This document shows positions 6,335 through 6,870 of a stretch of 6,870 nt of DNA, one piece after another. How positions within the stretch are numbered: the stretch's first letter is position 1; each line of letters starts with the position of its first letter. The translations under genes were made by a program, and so were the position numbers. The notes under the pieces were generated by a model. It was not told the origin of the DNA and searched no databases. It saw only the letters and a program-made list of their open reading frames with translations. The stretch is taken from positions 1-6,870 of the forward strand of contig SFER01000115.1 in assembly GCA_004557195.1 (NCBI GenBank), in the 5' to 3' direction. The DNA comes from Bacteroidales bacterium (lineage in GTDB: Bacteria > Bacteroidota > Bacteroidia > Bacteroidales > Muribaculaceae).

Positions 6335-6366
6335 CAAAAATACTCGATTTCCCTCAAATATGCAAG
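6335..6366 (-). promoter_or_regulatory. Candidate promoter of the recF operon
   Basis: TATTTTTG (6342 to 6335) is a perfect TAnnTTTG box. CTTG (6366 to 6363) lies 20 nt upstream as a near -33 match. If used, transcription would begin about 2 nt before the recF ATG, giving a nearly leaderless mRNA. An alternative is CATATTTG (6362 to 6355, one mismatch) with TTTG at 6388-6385, spacing 22, giving a leader of about 20 nt. The position just downstream of a terminator makes a promoter here likely; which box is used is uncertain. Confidence 0.45.
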
Positions 6367-6440
6367 CAAAAAACGCAATACTGCCAAAGTGTCCTGCGTT
6401 GTGGGTGTGTCGATGGGGCGAGACGGAGGGGTGCCGTGGC

Positions 6441-6475
6441 AAAAAAAGTGCCCTGCTCCGGGAGGGGCAGGGCAC
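6441..6475 (-). terminator. Strong rho-independent terminator upstream of recF
   Basis: Arms at 6475-6464 and 6459-6448 form a 12-bp stem with a single A-C mismatch and a 4-nt loop. On the minus strand the stem runs directly into seven T residues (6447-6441). There is no T tract on the other side, so it acts on leftward transcripts entering from the right. It sits 25 nt after the stop of the small frame at 6501-6560, the normal spacing for a gene end. Confidence 0.9.
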
Positions 6476-6500
6476 CGTGAATACATCCTCAGTGAAGCGG

Positions 6501-6560
6501 TTACTTCACTACTACAGATTGCGTTTTTGTTCCGGTTTTTAAAGTGTGCCCCGCTCCACG
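6501..6560 (-). pseudogene. Possible C-terminal remnant of a secreted Bacteroidota protein (T9SS-tail-like)
   Basis: The minus-strand frame ends TLKTGTKTQSVVVK-stop (TAA at 6503-6501), with a strong terminator 25 nt downstream. Endings of the type basic residue, short hydrophobic strand, VVVK or VKVK are typical of type IX secretion sorting domains in Bacteroidota. Upstream the frame closes at a TAA (6563-6561), so only 19 codons are open and no start is present. A neighbouring frame carries AYVGNVERGTL up to a TAA at 6541-6539, so a frameshifted or interrupted gene is possible. The ending plus terminator is the only support; chance cannot be excluded. Confidence 0.3.
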
Positions 6561-6584
6561 TTACCAACATACGCAGCGTCCGCA

Positions 6585-6603
6585 TCTCCGCCAGCGGCGG
6601 AGA
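6585..6603. repeat. Short perfect palindrome (8-bp arms, 3-nt loop)
   Basis: TCTCCGCC (6585-6592) and GGCGGAGA (6596-6603) are perfect inverted arms around AGC. There is no adjacent T tract on either strand, so it does not look like an intrinsic terminator. It is one of several hairpin-forming elements in the GC-rich block. Confidence 0.7.
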
Positions 6604-6627
6604 CGATGACCGGAGGCGAGCATTTCC

Positions 6628-6836
6628 GCCACCCCGGAGGTGGTGGCAGCCGTGCGTAACCCCGTATTTCGCCACGCGGGGTCGTGGCGACATGCGGGGC
6701 GTGCCAAATCGCTCCACCCAAATCGCACCCCGGAGGTGGTGCAGGGCTGTGCTCCCGCCGTGGTGCGGTGTGTATCATCTTGTGTACCACCTGGTTGTGT
6801 GGTGCAATGACAGCCTGCCACCACCTCCGGGGTGGC
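6628..6836. repeat. 209-bp segment bounded by a perfect 22-bp inverted repeat, with a related internal copy
   Basis: Positions 6628-6649 and 6815-6836 are exact reverse complements over 22 bp, with core CACCCCGGAGGTGGTG on the plus strand at the left end. The 16-bp core recurs in the left orientation at 6726-6741. The segment carries no convincing gene. The flanks show no clear target-site duplication. A MITE-like, REP-like or structured-RNA element are the candidates. Confidence 0.75.
6669..6690. repeat. Short perfect palindrome (8-bp arms, 6-nt loop)
   Basis: TCGCCACG (6669-6676) and CGTGGCGA (6683-6690) pair perfectly around CGGGGT. It lies between the inverted 22-bp repeats and adds to the fold potential of that segment. 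No T tract follows. Confidence 0.7.
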
Positions 6837-6870
6837 ATATTTGGGACGCCGTTTGTGGCCCCCGCATGTC

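Larger units (their letters stand above)
6476..6870. other. Gene-poor GC-rich region at the right edge
   Basis: By hand count 6541-6870 is about 65% GC (214 of 330), well above the roughly even composition of the operon. Minus-strand frames stay open here for up to about 109 codons reaching the window edge, but several overlapping frames are open at once. Their translations are rich in Pro, Arg, Trp and Cys and match no family I know. That is expected when stops are rare in GC-rich DNA. Apart from the palindromes and the short remnant at 6501-6560, I see no gene. Confidence 0.6.

Noticed and set aside
5904..6542. Plus-strand open frame of 212 codons
   Set aside because: It is antisense to recF and continues into the terminator; no domain features.
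6628..6836. Insertion sequence with transposase
   Set aside because: The segment is too short and has no transposase-like frame; no target-site duplication was found at the repeat edges.
6539..6838. Minus-strand frame of 99 codons or more in the GC-rich block
   Set aside because: Overlapping frames are also open, composition is odd, and palindromic DNA explains the sequence better than a protein. It could be revisited if homologues exist.

Overview
The window looks like a chromosomal segment of a Bacteroidales bacterium, plausibly Muribaculaceae-like (the family-level guess is weak). The evidence is Bacteroidota-type promoters (TTTG at -33, TAnnTTTG at -7), almost no Shine-Dalgarno sequences, Bacteroidota-type protein families and medium GC. 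Every gene I can support is on the minus strand, so transcription runs right to left.

Right edge (about 6330-6870): this stretch has no intact gene. It begins with a GC-rich block (about 65% GC by hand count from 6541 to 6870) full of palindromes, including a perfect 22-bp inverted repeat pair about 190 bp apart. Left of this block is a short reading-frame remnant ending in a Bacteroidota secretion-tail-like C-terminus, followed by a strong intrinsic terminator. That terminator separates whatever lies to the right from the operon.

Core (6329 down to 1513): seven tightly packed genes, in transcription order: recF (recombination mediator ATPase), a DUF721/DciA-like small protein (candidate helicase loader), a 4HBT hotdog-fold acyl-CoA thioesterase, a SIS-domain sugar-phosphate isomerase (KdsD/KpsF-like without CBS domains), a PfkB-family protein whose catalytic GAGD motif is destroyed, a cytoplasmic TPR-like protein, and ribH (lumazine synthase). 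Gaps are 2-11 nt, with one 26-bp overlap. tRNA-Tyr(GTA), with an encoded CCA end, follows ribH and has its own canonical promoter inside the 3' end of ribH. A rho-independent terminator closes the unit. The gene set joins DNA replication/repair, lipid or thioester metabolism, probable Kdo/arabinose-5-phosphate metabolism for lipopolysaccharide, and riboflavin synthesis. This looks like a housekeeping superoperon rather than one pathway.

Left edge (1-1480): an ATPase_2/DUF234-type gene (AAA ATPase, winged helix, restriction-like nuclease fold) runs off the window. Its promoter region carries a 53-bp tandem repeat, two full copies and part of a third, whose units contain inverted TATGGC/GCCATA-type arms. 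The copy nearest the gene overlaps the predicted -33 element.

The most interesting points are this promoter-proximal repeat array, the apparently dead PfkB protein next to an intact isomerase, an A9 tract that shifts the end of the thioesterase into the isomerase gene, and the palindromic GC-rich block at the right edge. I do not see a complete, clearly new multi-gene system.
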